Part shown: piece by piece, positions 36,373-45,760 of the stretch
Position numbering within the stretch: the first letter of the stretch is position 1
Layout of the letters: every line of letters begins with the position of its first letter
Assembly: GCF_024808665.1 (NCBI RefSeq)
Contig: NZ_JANUBZ010000006.1
Span: 1 to 64,000, forward strand
Direction of reading: 5' to 3'
From: Mucilaginibacter empetricola
GTDB taxonomy: Bacteria > Bacteroidota > Bacteroidia > Sphingobacteriales > Sphingobacteriaceae
DNA length: 64,000 nt
Notes under the pieces: generated by a model
Databases searched by the model: none
Seen by the model: the letters and a program-made list of their open reading frames with translations, nothing else
Told to the model about the DNA's origin: nothing
Position numbers and translations under genes: made by a program

Positions 36373-39237
36373 TTATTTCTTTTCAGGAAGTAAAATCAAC
36401 TTAATCAAATCGGCGCCGCTTAAATATTTATTGGCGGCATCTTTTGTGCTTTGCTGGGTTACATTGCTCAAATTGCTTACGTGGTACAAAATGGCATCCG
36501 GGTTTTCCTGATTTTGCGCAGCTGCACCTAAGTAACCTGCCCAGAAAATATTTTCTTTAAGCTGCACCTGGGTCGAACGCGCTTCCTGGGCGGCAAATTT
36601 TTGGATATCAACTGCCAGTGCACCGTTTTGTTTGATGTTATTAATTTCTTCCATAGTGGCGGCAACCAGCTTATCAACATTGGCGGGTGCGCATTGGAAT
36701 GAAACGGTGAAAGTATAACGGCCCTCCGGTATTTTTTTGTAGCTGGCCCTTACACCGGGTGCATAAACTTCGCCTTCTTTTTCGCGCAATCTTTCATCCA
36801 GTTTTATTTGGATAATAGATTCCAAAGCATCCAGTTGCACGTTATTGGCTTCGTTATATTCATAGGCGCCATCAAATATTAAATCAACAGTGCTTTTATC
36901 GCCAATACCTTTATAAACTGTTTTGGTAATTTGCCCGGCAGGTGGATGGATGCCTAAGTTTTTAAAGGTTTCTTTACTATTGGTGGTCGGTAAGCTGCCT
37001 AAATAAGCCTCCAGGTAAGGTTTTATCCTGTCTACTGTAAAATTACCTACTATTACAAAGGTAAAGCCGCTTGCATCGGCAAAACGATTTTTAAAGAAGG
37101 TGTAAGCTTTGTCTAAACTGGCTGCATCCAATTGCTGCGGCGTTACAACCATTTCACGGAAATTGTGGTTACTCAAAGTGGCCGAAACAGTATCCTGGAA
37201 AACACTTCCCGGATCGAGACTGCGGTTAGTCAGCACCGATTTAGTTTGGGTGATGTTTGACTGCCAGATGTCGGCATCTTTACGCGGCTGCGTAAAGTAT
37301 AGATAAATAAGCTGAAGGGCCGATTCGAAATCTTTAGGTGCGCAATTGCCTGATATACCCTGGGCAACATCACTGATGTAAGGGGTGATGCTTACATTTT
37401 TACCGGCCAGCATTTTGTCGAGTTGTATCTGGGTAAAATCAGCTATACCGCTGGCTGGTATAATGCTCCCCGACAAATCAGCGGAAGTGAAATCCTGATC
37501 GCTGGTTAATGAAGTACCGCCAAAGCTGTATCCATTTATAAGGATCTGATCGTTTTTAAACTCGGTTGGCTTTAATATTACTTTTATGCCGTTCGATAAA
37601 GTAAGGGTAGTTGTTAAAATAGAACTGTCTGTTTGTGTGCTGGTAACTTTACCCGGCGCTGAAGGCAATTTTTCCATCAAAGGTTTATCGCTTCTGTTAT
37701 CAACATAAGCCGTTAAATTTTTACCTCCTTCGGCAATCCAATCTAATATTACTTTTTCGTTGGGCAGCTTGTCCTTGTCCTTATCCGGCGCTTCTACCAC
37801 AACAACCCTGTTTTGATCGCTGATGAATTTGCCCGCCATGGCATTTATTTCGGCAAGCGTAATTTTACCAATGTTATTTACATAAAAATTGTACTCATAT
37901 TCCAGTCCGGGAATTGCCTCGCCGGTTAAGAAGTTTTGCTGATATTCATTTACAAAAGTTACTGATTTTGTTTTATCGCGCTCTTTGTACGCATTGTCAA
38001 TGGCTAATAAGGCATTTTGTTTGGCTCTTTCCAATTCAGTAAGGGTAAAGCCAAATATGCGGGCACGCTCCGTTTCGGCAACGGCTGCCTTAACAGCAAT
38101 TTGCAGTTCGCCAGGCTCCTTCGCTACCACTACGGTTGTAAATGCATTTTGTCTTCCGATGAAACTGCCATAGCTCGATTGGCCGTATAAGAACGGCGGG
38201 TTTGGTTTTTGAACCAATTCGCCCAAACGGGCATTGAGCATTTGGTTGAACAATTCAACACGCATACTCTGCATAAAATCAGTTGTAGTTTTTAATACCG
38301 TACCGGGGTGTTTTACAATTATTTCGGCTACGGTGTAAGGAAATTCTTTGTCGGTTGCAATTTTTACTGCGGTTCCGGGTGTTGGTGGTACTGTATAGGT
38401 TGTCCTTGGTTTTTCAGGAGTTGGATTGCTTAATAATGAGAAATATTCCCTTATCAGTTTGGCAACATACTTGGGATCAAAATCGCCCACTACAATTACC
38501 GCTTCCAGATCCGGACGGTACCAATCGTGATAAAAACTTTTAATAGTTTCGGGTTTAAAGGTTTTTATAATATCCTCTTTACCAATTGGCAAACGCAGGG
38601 CATACCTGGAATTGTTTAATAATACCGGCAATGTTTGCAGACTCAGTCTTTCCTGGGCATTTTTACCACGAAGGCGGGCTTCCTCTAAAACAACGCCACG
38701 TTCATCGTCAATTTCTTTTGGGTCGAAGGATTGGTAGCCTGCCCAGTTGGCCAGTATGCTAAATCCTTTTTCAAATACCGCAGCGCTATCGGTAGGCAAA
38801 GGCAATTGATATACCGTTTCGTCAAATGAAGTATAAGCGTTCAGATCCGCACCAAACTTTACGCCCGATTTTTGCAGATAATCTACCAGTTGATTTTTTG
38901 GGAAATCGCGTGTGCCGTTAAAGGCCATGTGCTCGGTAAAGTGTGCAAGTCCCTGCTGGTCGTCAGCTTCCAATACAGAACCAGCTTTACATATCAGGTA
39001 TAATTCAGCCCTGTTTTTAGGTTCGGTATTTCTGCGGATATAAACCGTTAAGCCGTTTGGAAGTGTTCCGGTAATTACATCCGGATCTTGCGGTAATTTA
39101 TCGGCTTTTGACTGGTCTGTTGCTGCTGGTTTAGGAGCTGTTGATGCTGCGGGTTTCTTTTTAACCTGGGCAAATGCGCCGTCTGTTACGGTAACAAGGG
39201 CCAAAGCCGCTATGCAAACTTTGTAGTTTAATTTCAT
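36373..39237 (-). CDS. M16 family zinc metallopeptidase (insulinase-like)
   Basis: A 954-residue exported peptidase with two M16 domains. The start at 39237 gives a signal peptide (MKLNYKVCIAALALVTVT... cut near GAFAQ); a longer frame to 39273 lacks this logic. The inverted zinc motif HFTEH is at residues 99-103, with the later Glu in DERGVVLEEARLRGKN. The second half (from about 530) is the non-catalytic M16 domain. A Lys/Ala/Pro-rich linker follows the signal peptide. The product is likely periplasmic. It ends at a terminator and appears to be a single-gene unit. Confidence 0.93.
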   Translation of the reverse strand: MKLNYKVCIAALALVTVTDGAFAQVKKKPAASTAPKPAATDQSKADKLPQDPDVITGTLPNGLTVYIRRNTEPKNRAELYLICKAGSVLEADDQQGLAHFTEHMAFNGTRDFPKNQLVDYLQKSGVKFGADLNAYTSFDETVYQLPLPTDSAAVFEKGFSILANWAGYQSFDPKEIDDERGVVLEEARLRGKNAQERLSLQTLPVLLNNSRYALRLPIGKEDIIKTFKPETIKSFYHDWYRPDLEAVIVVGDFDPKYVAKLIREYFSLLSNPTPEKPRTTYTVPPTPGTAVKIATDKEFPYTVAEIIVKHPGTVLKTTTDFMQSMRVELFNQMLNARLGELVQKPNPPFLYGQSSYGSFIGRQNAFTTVVVAKEPGELQIAVKAAVAETERARIFGFTLTELERAKQNALLAIDNAYKERDKTKSVTFVNEYQQNFLTGEAIPGLEYEYNFYVNNIGKITLAEINAMAGKFISDQNRVVVVEAPDKDKDKLPNEKVILDWIAEGGKNLTAYVDNRSDKPLMEKLPSAPGKVTSTQTDSSILTTTLTLSNGIKVILKPTEFKNDQILINGYSFGGTSLTSDQDFTSADLSGSIIPASGIADFTQIQLDKMLAGKNVSITPYISDVAQGISGNCAPKDFESALQLIYLYFTQPRKDADIWQSNITQTKSVLTNRSLDPGSVFQDTVSATLSNHNFREMVVTPQQLDAASLDKAYTFFKNRFADASGFTFVIVGNFTVDRIKPYLEAYLGSLPTTNSKETFKNLGIHPPAGQITKTVYKGIGDKSTVDLIFDGAYEYNEANNVQLDALESIIQIKLDERLREKEGEVYAPGVRASYKKIPEGRYTFTVSFQCAPANVDKLVAATMEEINNIKQNGALAVDIQKFAAQEARSTQVQLKENIFWAGYLGAAAQNQENPDAILYHVSNLSNVTQQSTKDAANKYLSGADLIKLILLPEKK

Positions 39238-39335
39238 TTTTCTTTTAGGGAATATCTCTTTGCTAAGATGCAAAACGGATACCTGAGTTACAAATTATAT
39301 TATTAGGAAGTTTATATACAGCGATATAAACAAAA

Positions 39336-39455
39336 GCGTCTTTGCGATGAGGAACGAAGAAGCAATCTATAAGCTATACAGAGCAGAAAGAAAAGTATAG
39401 AACCTTTGTAATTTCTCTGTACAGTTTAGAGATTGCTTCGTACCTCGCAATGACG
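39336..39455. repeat. Palindromic intergenic repeat, family A (copy 2)
   Basis: GCGATGAGGAACGAAGAAGC and AATCTATAAGC on the left are mirrored by GATTGCTTCGTACCTCGC on the right, with an additional CTATACAGAG/CTCTGTACAG pair inside. The full length is about 120 bases and it can fold as one long hairpin. It is the best-preserved copy of the element at 79-194 and lies between the M16 and nagB genes. Confidence 0.75.
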
Positions 39456-39469
39456 TGGGGTGTTATGAT

Positions 39470-41392
39470 TTAGTAATGGAATCTCACAAAAGCCTCCATG
39501 GCTTCATATTCCGCCATGCCGAGTTTATCGTAGCTTTTAGCTGTCTCCCTTGTCCGATCCTCTGCTCTCACCCAAAACTCTCTGGCATCATCACCCGGGA
39601 AAACCGGCCTGTCCTTTTGGCTCTGGTGTTTAAAGATGGCGTTTCGTTTACGGATCACTTCCTGCGGTGACAGCGGTACGGCCATTTCTATTTCGTAAAT
39701 ATTAAACTCCTGCCATGCCCCACGGTACATCCATACCCAGCAATCTTTTACCCAATCTTCGGTTTCTTTCAGTCGTTTTAAGGCGGCTATAATGATATTG
39801 AAACATACCAGGTGGGTACCGTTAGGATCGGCAAAGTCGCCGGCGGCAAATACCTGTTGTGGTTTTACTTTTTGCAGCAGTTCTATTGTTAAACGGATAT
39901 CTTCTTCACCTGCGGTGTTCTTTTTGATCTTACCGGTTTCATAAAACGGTAAAGCCATAAAGTGGATATGGTCATCCTGTAAACCTGCATAGCGTGCTCC
40001 CGAAATGGCTTCTGTTTTGCGGATAAATCCTTTTACATCCCTTATCTCCTTGGTATCTACCTGGTTTGGTTTTTTGGTGGGGATAAAGGCTCGCATATCT
40101 TCATAAATACTTTTCAGCTTGCTGTTGTCTTCGCCTATACTTTGGCTAAAGTCTATCGCAAATTCTACGAAACGTAATACATCATCATCCCAAACCGCCG
40201 TATTGCCTGATGTTTGATAAGCTACATGCACATCATGCCCCTGGTCAACCAGGCGAATAAATGTACCGCCCATAGAGATCACATCATCATCCGGGTGTGG
40301 GGAGAATATAATTGCCCGTTTTTGTGCTGGTTGTGCTCTTTCTGGCCTTTGGCTATCATCGGCATTGGGTTTTCCTCCCGGCCAACCGGTGATGGTATGT
40401 TGTAACTGGTTAAATATATCAATATTGATATTGTATACCGGCCCCTGTTCTACCGCCAGCTGGGCCATGCCATGGTTATTGTAATCTTCTTCGGTAAGTT
40501 TCAGTATCGGTTTGTTTACCGTTTCTGCTAACCATAATACGGCTTTCTTTTTCAGTGTATTTTCCCATACACAGTCTTTTACCAGCCATGGGGTATCAAA
40601 ACGGGTTAAGTAACTTGCAGCTGGTTCATCCAGCACAAATTCTACATGGTCAGATAATTGCAGGTAGGTGGCTGGTACTTCACCGGAAATCTCTCCTTCT
40701 ACTGCTTTTTTAATTATGCGGGCTTTTTTCAGGCTCCAGGCCATCAGGATGATTTCCCTTGCTTTGAAAATGGTACCGATACCCATAGTAATAGCCTTGG
40801 TGGGTACGTTTTGTTTACCACCAAAATCGCGTGAAGCATCACTGCGGGTCAGGTCATCAAGGGTTACCAGTCTGGTGCCTGAATTGGGTGCCGAGCCCGG
40901 CTCGTTAAAACCGATGTGGCCGGTACGGCCTATCCCCAGTATCTGCAGATCCAGTCCGCCCAGTTTAGTGATCTTTTGCTCATAGTCCAAACAAAAAGCA
41001 GCAACCGCTTCAGTGGTAGACAGCGTTCCGTCCGGGATATGCACATTAGCTTTATCAATATCTATATGGCTGAACAGGTTTTCGTTCATGAACGTTACAT
41101 AGCTCTGTGCGGCTGTGGGCTGCATAGGGTAGTACTCGTCCAGGTTAAAGGTTATTACATTTTTAAAGCTTAGCCCTTCTTCTTTATGTTTGCGTACCAG
41201 TTCGGCATAAACAGCTATGGGGGTTACGCCGGTGGCTAAACCTAATACGGTTTTTTCGCCTTTGGCTCCTTTGCTTTTTATCAGCTGCGCTATCCGTTCG
41301 GCTACGGCTATCGAAGCTGTTTGCTGGTTGCTGTATACCGTTACCGGTAATTTCTCATATCGGGTCTCTTCTAGTAAATTTAATCGCGCCAT
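39470..41392 (-). CDS. nagB: Glucosamine-6-phosphate deaminase fused to a PIG-L-type deacetylase domain
   Basis: A 640-residue two-domain protein. Residues 1-290 are NagB, converting glucosamine-6-P to fructose-6-P and ammonia, with LATGVTPIAVYAELV, NLDEYY (83-88) and GIGRTGHIGFNEP (153-165). Residues 355-600 are a PIG-L/LmbE-like zinc deacetylase, with HPDDD at 366-370 in place of the usual HPDDE and a later GTHLVCFN. The two might deacetylate and deaminate sugar substrates in sequence, but the second domain's substrate is unknown. This fusion occurs in other Bacteroidota. It is divergent from anmK, consistent with amino-sugar and peptidoglycan recycling. Confidence 0.93.
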   Translation of the reverse strand: MARLNLLEETRYEKLPVTVYSNQQTASIAVAERIAQLIKSKGAKGEKTVLGLATGVTPIAVYAELVRKHKEEGLSFKNVITFNLDEYYPMQPTAAQSYVTFMNENLFSHIDIDKANVHIPDGTLSTTEAVAAFCLDYEQKITKLGGLDLQILGIGRTGHIGFNEPGSAPNSGTRLVTLDDLTRSDASRDFGGKQNVPTKAITMGIGTIFKAREIILMAWSLKKARIIKKAVEGEISGEVPATYLQLSDHVEFVLDEPAASYLTRFDTPWLVKDCVWENTLKKKAVLWLAETVNKPILKLTEEDYNNHGMAQLAVEQGPVYNINIDIFNQLQHTITGWPGGKPNADDSQRPERAQPAQKRAIIFSPHPDDDVISMGGTFIRLVDQGHDVHVAYQTSGNTAVWDDDVLRFVEFAIDFSQSIGEDNSKLKSIYEDMRAFIPTKKPNQVDTKEIRDVKGFIRKTEAISGARYAGLQDDHIHFMALPFYETGKIKKNTAGEEDIRLTIELLQKVKPQQVFAAGDFADPNGTHLVCFNIIIAALKRLKETEDWVKDCWVWMYRGAWQEFNIYEIEMAVPLSPQEVIRKRNAIFKHQSQKDRPVFPGDDAREFWVRAEDRTRETAKSYDKLGMAEYEAMEAFVRFHY

Positions 41393-41475
41393 GTTCTAGG
41401 TTTTTTTGAAGCGGTAAGTCGTTAATAATTACGACTTAAACTATCGCTTCGCACTTCTATATTAGTTGATGAAAG

Positions 41476-41483
41476 CAAATATA
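41476..41483 (-). promoter_or_regulatory. Probable -7 box for nagB
   Basis: The minus strand reads TATATTTG, fitting TAnnTTTG, 84 bases before the nagB ATG. It lies in the 172-base divergent space shared with anmK. No convincing -33 was seen. Confidence 0.4.
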
Positions 41484-41564
41484 TCAGATATGTTAGATAG
41501 TGTGACTATTAATTTAACTTTTGTACTTCCATTGGCAAATGGTTAATTTGAGCACCTGTTAGCT

Positions 41565-42749
41565 ATGAACCAAAATCTGCAAAAACTTTTCAGCATCGCC
41601 CAAAAAAAAGAAAAATTTGGTATTGGCTTAATGTCGGGCACATCACTGGATGGGCTGGACATTGCCCTGTGTCGTTTTACCGGCAGCGGATTAAAAACAC
41701 AGTTTAGCCTGATTAAATTTATTACCACACCTTACCAGGAACCGTTTAAAAAAGAGGTACAATCTATATTTGCCCGCCGGGATGCCGATCTGGAAAAAGT
41801 TTGCTTGTTGAATGCTTTTATCGGCAATTTTCATGCTGAACTAGTGTTGCAGGCGCTTGCCGAATGGGGCATTCAACCTGAAGAGGTTGATTTTATTGCC
41901 AGTCACGGACAAACCATTTATCATGCTCCTAAAAGATTGCACAAAAAAGCAGGCTACCCCAATGCTACTTTACAAATAGGGGATGGCGACCATGTGGCCG
42001 TAAAAACCGGGATATTAACCATCAGTGATTTCAGACAAAAACATATTGCCGCAGGCGGCGAAGGTGCACCCTTAGCTTTGTATGGCGATGTTTTGCTGGG
42101 CAGCAAAGCCGAAGAAAACAGAATATTGCTAAACATAGGCGGCATTGCTAATCTGACCTTTTTGCCTGCTGATGGTAATGCGGACAAAATATTATGTACA
42201 GATATAGGCCCGGGCAATACTATGATTGACGCGGCCTGCCGCAGGTATTTTAATTTGCCTTATGATGAAGACTCAAAAATTGCATTTGCAGGCAATGTAA
42301 ATGAGGCTTTATTAAATGTACTGCTTGCCGGTGCTTTTTTTAAGGAACAAGCACCAAAAACAACCGGCCCAGAGTTGTTTAATTTGAATTATCTGGATGA
42401 AGCATTGAAACAATCGGGGACTACGAATTTAAGCGCCGAAGATATTATATGTACCCTAAGTGCATTCACCGCTCAATCAATAGCCGGGTTTATTTTGCAG
42501 CATATAAAGGCTGATGATATCAGGGTGTTTACCAGCGGGGGCGGGGCAAGGAATATTTATATTATTAATTATTTGAAAAAGGCTTTACCTAATACTATTA
42601 TCCAAAATACCAGCGCACTGGGTATCGACCCAGATGCTAAGGAAGCCATTCTTTTTGCATTGTTGGGCAATGAAGCTTTATGCGGCGAATCTTTAAAAAT
42701 TGGAAGCAACCCGGCGGTATTAATGGGTAAGTTCAGTTTCCCGGTTTAA
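41565..42749 (+). CDS. anmK: Anhydro-N-acetylmuramic acid kinase
   Basis: A 394-residue kinase that opens and phosphorylates 1,6-anhydro-MurNAc to MurNAc-6-phosphate during recycling of cell-wall fragments. The ATP motif GLMSGTSLDGLDIAL (21-35) is characteristic, followed by ASHGQTIYHAP, LNIGGIANLTFLP, DIGPGNTMIDAA and TSGGGARN. Length is a little above the usual 370. It is divergent from the nagB fusion. MurQ, the next enzyme, is not in the window. Confidence 0.95.
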   Translation: MNQNLQKLFSIAQKKEKFGIGLMSGTSLDGLDIALCRFTGSGLKTQFSLIKFITTPYQEPFKKEVQSIFARRDADLEKVCLLNAFIGNFHAELVLQALAEWGIQPEEVDFIASHGQTIYHAPKRLHKKAGYPNATLQIGDGDHVAVKTGILTISDFRQKHIAAGGEGAPLALYGDVLLGSKAEENRILLNIGGIANLTFLPADGNADKILCTDIGPGNTMIDAACRRYFNLPYDEDSKIAFAGNVNEALLNVLLAGAFFKEQAPKTTGPELFNLNYLDEALKQSGTTNLSAEDIICTLSAFTAQSIAGFILQHIKADDIRVFTSGGGARNIYIINYLKKALPNTIIQNTSALGIDPDAKEAILFALLGNEALCGESLKIGSNPAVLMGKFSFPV

Positions 42750-42763
42750 AATATTGCCTTACT

Positions 42764-44083
42764 TTAATTCACCAGCCGTCCATTTAAATCAATAGTACGG
42801 GCAAAAGGGTTTAAAAAGCGGTTAGCCAAAACGGCAAACTCCCGGCGGGTTATAGGCTGCTTTAAATCAAAATCGGTATTAAATTTATATTGACTCTTCC
42901 ATGCCTTCTGTATGTTTTTTTGTAATAGCTGTGGGTCGGTTAGCGTATAATCGCTAATAAAAGATAAGGTATTGCCAATGGTGAACATTTTGCCAGGTTT
43001 TTCGTTGTTGAACCATAAAAAAGCACGGGTATAAATTTCTGAAAAAATGGGTTTAATTTCATCTGTCAGAACTGCAGAGTCGGGCATAAAGACAAACTGT
43101 GCGGGCGCTGTTGTTTGCTGTAATTTCCCATTCAACAAACCTGTTGCGCTCACCTGCTGTATGGCTCTCCAATTCACGTCTTTTGGGTTGATATCCGTAA
43201 ACGGCAAAATATATCCTTTATAATCGAGCAGTTCGCCTTGTATAATGCGCACTTTTAAGTTTTGGGTGGTAGTTTTAAAAAAGGCACAATAAGCGGCTAT
43301 CGTACCGGCACCTTGTCCCAATTCCAGCTGTGCAGGTAGCGATTGAATGTTGTCGCCCGGTGGTAATGCTTTGTCAATAACCAGCAGGTTTTCCAAATCG
43401 CGCAACAAAATAGCATTCATCGGGATGCTGTAGAATGGATAAGGAGGGTAAGTTATATTGCTGTTTTCGATTCCTGGCAAAACACTCCCCGTGGCAATTG
43501 CGGTGCGATATGCATTGGGATTAGCGTTTTTAAATGCGGTATCAAATTTTGCTCCTGCTTTTAAAGCTATGGCGCCATCTGTAGTGGCATCTATCACCAC
43601 GCGGGTTTTTATGGTGATTATTTTTTCGTTTTGCCTTACAGATACCGCCCAGTAATCATTGTCTTTTTTTATGTTGATAAAGGTAGTTTGCTTATACAGG
43701 CTCAGATTTTTTAGCGTATCTGTCATTTTTTGTAAAACGGCTATTGCAGTATCTGCTTCAAAAGTTAATGCAGCATATTGAGATGTATCATGCCCGGGTT
43801 TTTTATAGTACGATTGCTGCACCAGTTTCCTGAACTCGCCCCATATGCCTGACGGGATATTGCGGCCATTTTCAATAGTATAGGTTGCTGTTGGGGTGCT
43901 AGTTGTATTGATCGCAAGCTTCTCAAAAACCCATATTGTTTTTACTTTGCTGCGGGCGCATTGTACCGACGCGCTTACAGCACCGGGGTCATTGCCAATT
44001 ACTAATACGTCGGTTTTAACAGTTTGGGCATATAAAAAAGTGCAATTGAAAGCCAAAAACAATGCGAACAGGTTTTTTATCAT
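42764..44083 (-). CDS. Exported FAD-dependent oxidoreductase
   Basis: A 439-residue protein with a signal peptide (1-19, ...NCTFLYAQ) and an N-terminal dinucleotide fold, VLVIGNDPGAVSASVQCARS, where the usual GxGxxG is altered to GNDPGA. The block RVVIDATTDGAIALKAGAKF is typical of the FAD-dependent oxidoreductase family PF12831. The C-terminal region has an SLH-like stretch (QPITRREFAVLANRFLNPFA). Substrate unknown. It converges with anmK, leaving 14 bases between stops. Confidence 0.82.
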   Translation of the reverse strand: MIKNLFALFLAFNCTFLYAQTVKTDVLVIGNDPGAVSASVQCARSKVKTIWVFEKLAINTTSTPTATYTIENGRNIPSGIWGEFRKLVQQSYYKKPGHDTSQYAALTFEADTAIAVLQKMTDTLKNLSLYKQTTFINIKKDNDYWAVSVRQNEKIITIKTRVVIDATTDGAIALKAGAKFDTAFKNANPNAYRTAIATGSVLPGIENSNITYPPYPFYSIPMNAILLRDLENLLVIDKALPPGDNIQSLPAQLELGQGAGTIAAYCAFFKTTTQNLKVRIIQGELLDYKGYILPFTDINPKDVNWRAIQQVSATGLLNGKLQQTTAPAQFVFMPDSAVLTDEIKPIFSEIYTRAFLWFNNEKPGKMFTIGNTLSFISDYTLTDPQLLQKNIQKAWKSQYKFNTDFDLKQPITRREFAVLANRFLNPFARTIDLNGRLVN

Positions 44084-44170
44084 TAAGATGTAAATAAGGA
44101 TAGAACGCTAAAATAGGTCAAAACTTTGTAACGCATAAAATTAATCCCTAATTTAACTTTTTTTATGATT

Positions 44171-44695
44171 ATGACAGACGAGCAAATGCAATACCCTGTT
44201 GGGCAGTTTAAGTCGCCGGTTTCGTATACTACTGAGGATATCCGTAAATGGACTGCCACCATCCGCGAGCTCCCTGGCAAATTGCGCTATGCCATCATCA
44301 CCCTAAATGAAAAACAGCTGGATACCCCTTACCGTACCGGTGGATGGACATTGCGCCAGGTAGTTCATCATGTGGCCGATAGCCATATGAATTGTATAAC
44401 CCGTTTTAAACTGGCTCTAACCGAAGAAAACCCAACTATAAAACCCTACGAGGAAGCCGATTGGGCGTTGCTGCTGGATTACAGATTGCCTGTAGAACCA
44501 TCGTTAAAAATGCTGGAAGGCATACACCTGCGTTGGGTGGCCTTGCTGGAAGGTTTAACGGAAGAACAATGGAACCGCACTTTTGTACATCCTGCTTCGG
44601 GCGAAACAATGCAGTTAAAGAAAGCACTGGCATTGTACGCCTGGCACAGCAAGCATCATTTGGCGCATGTGACAGAGGCAGTAAAGAAATTTTAG
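44171..44695 (+). CDS. DinB/YfiT-type metal-dependent transferase
   Basis: A 174-residue four-helix protein starting MTDEQMQYPVGQFKSP, the usual opening of the YfiT family. Metal ligands are in VVHHVADSHMN and AWHSKHHLAHV, three His residues. YfiT/BstA proteins transfer bacillithiol or act as putative hydrolases, and some Bacteroidota make bacillithiol, which fits the bacilliredoxin gene at 60299. An ATG six bases upstream (44165) is equally readable. The gene is divergent from the flavoprotein. Confidence 0.87.
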   Translation: MTDEQMQYPVGQFKSPVSYTTEDIRKWTATIRELPGKLRYAIITLNEKQLDTPYRTGGWTLRQVVHHVADSHMNCITRFKLALTEENPTIKPYEEADWALLLDYRLPVEPSLKMLEGIHLRWVALLEGLTEEQWNRTFVHPASGETMQLKKALALYAWHSKHHLAHVTEAVKKF

Positions 44696-44710
44696 CAGGA
44701 TAGAGTAAAT

Positions 44711-45673
44711 TTATTCTCCTTTAAACTTTAATCCGATCCCGGCCCGTGCACTATCCAGCATAGCGATCATTTGACGTGAAATTTCGTGACTGATGATTGG
44801 GCTTTCGGTTGCACCACTGTTAATCAAATCGCAAAAGTGGCGGGTTTCGTAATTCAGCCCCCCGGCGGTGAATGGTTCATCCAGCTCCACGGTGCGACCA
44901 TCAAGATAACTGATGGTTGCTTTGGCTGGATTCCACCAGTTTTTATGGATGGTGATATGGCCCAGCGTACCGCAGATTAGGGCATCGCCTTTGCCATGCA
45001 AATCAAAACCGCAATAGAGTTGCGCGTAGCCTTTTTCGTGTTCTGATTGAAAGATGGCAAACATATCTATCCCGGTTTCGCCGAAACGGCCCAGGGTTTG
45101 AACTTGCTTGGTGGCACCGAGCCATTCAACAGCTAAATAAGCTTCGTAAATCCCAATACCCATAATGCTGCCGCCAACCAGCTCGTGACTGTAATTAGGA
45201 TGCCCCGGTGGACAATCAGCGACAGCTGATCCGGCACGGACATAGCCAATATCTCCAATCGGATCAGTTAGTACATATTCTTTTAAACGGCGGTATAGTG
45301 GGAAGAACGGAGGTTTCATCCCTTCCATAAAAAGTAGTCCGGTTGATTTGGCTACTGTTAATATTTTGTCGAGATCATTCAGATTAATGCCCGCAGGTTT
45401 TTCGCAAAGCACGTGTTTGCCGGCATTTAAAGCAGCAATACTATATTCGGCATGACTATCGGGTAGGGTAGCAATATAAACGGCGTCAATATCGCTGGCT
45501 AATAATTCGTCAACAGAAGAACAGGCCTTGCCACCATATTGTTCAACAAAGGTATTTACAGTTTCGGCCCTGCGCGACCATGATGCTGCAAGTTTGGTAT
45601 CAGGAACATCCTGCAATCCCTGCATAAACCGATGGGCAATGCGCCCGCAACCGATAATACCCCAACGAATCAT
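44711..45673 (-). CDS. Gfo/Idh/MocA family oxidoreductase
   Basis: A 320-residue NAD(P)-dependent oxidoreductase. The N-terminal Rossmann motif is GIIGCGRIAHRFMQGLQ and the catalytic block HVLCEKPAGINLNDLD contains the family's EKP. The C-terminal domain carries EPFTAGGLNYETRHF. Members oxidise sugars, inositols or trans-dihydrodiols; the particular substrate is not evident. It converges with the DinB gene and is preceded by a word-repeat. Confidence 0.88.
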   Translation of the reverse strand: MIRWGIIGCGRIAHRFMQGLQDVPDTKLAASWSRRAETVNTFVEQYGGKACSSVDELLASDIDAVYIATLPDSHAEYSIAALNAGKHVLCEKPAGINLNDLDKILTVAKSTGLLFMEGMKPPFFPLYRRLKEYVLTDPIGDIGYVRAGSAVADCPPGHPNYSHELVGGSIMGIGIYEAYLAVEWLGATKQVQTLGRFGETGIDMFAIFQSEHEKGYAQLYCGFDLHGKGDALICGTLGHITIHKNWWNPAKATISYLDGRTVELDEPFTAGGLNYETRHFCDLINSGATESPIISHEISRQMIAMLDSARAGIGLKFKGE

Positions 45674-45680
45674 TTGAGTT

Positions 45681-45752
45681 TGTAGTCTTAAGTTCTGAGT
45701 CTTGAGTCAATAATCTCACACTTTGAACTTAAGACTACCGACTCAAGACTTA
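45681..45752. repeat. Inverted word-repeat (AGTCTTAAGT type)
   Basis: GTAGTCTTAAGTTCTGAGTC and TTGAGTC on the left are mirrored by AACTTAAGACTACCGACTCAAGACT on the right. It can form a long hairpin of about 70 bases between the Gfo/Idh and lipoprotein genes. Confidence 0.7.
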
Positions 45753-45760
45753 TAATTTTA

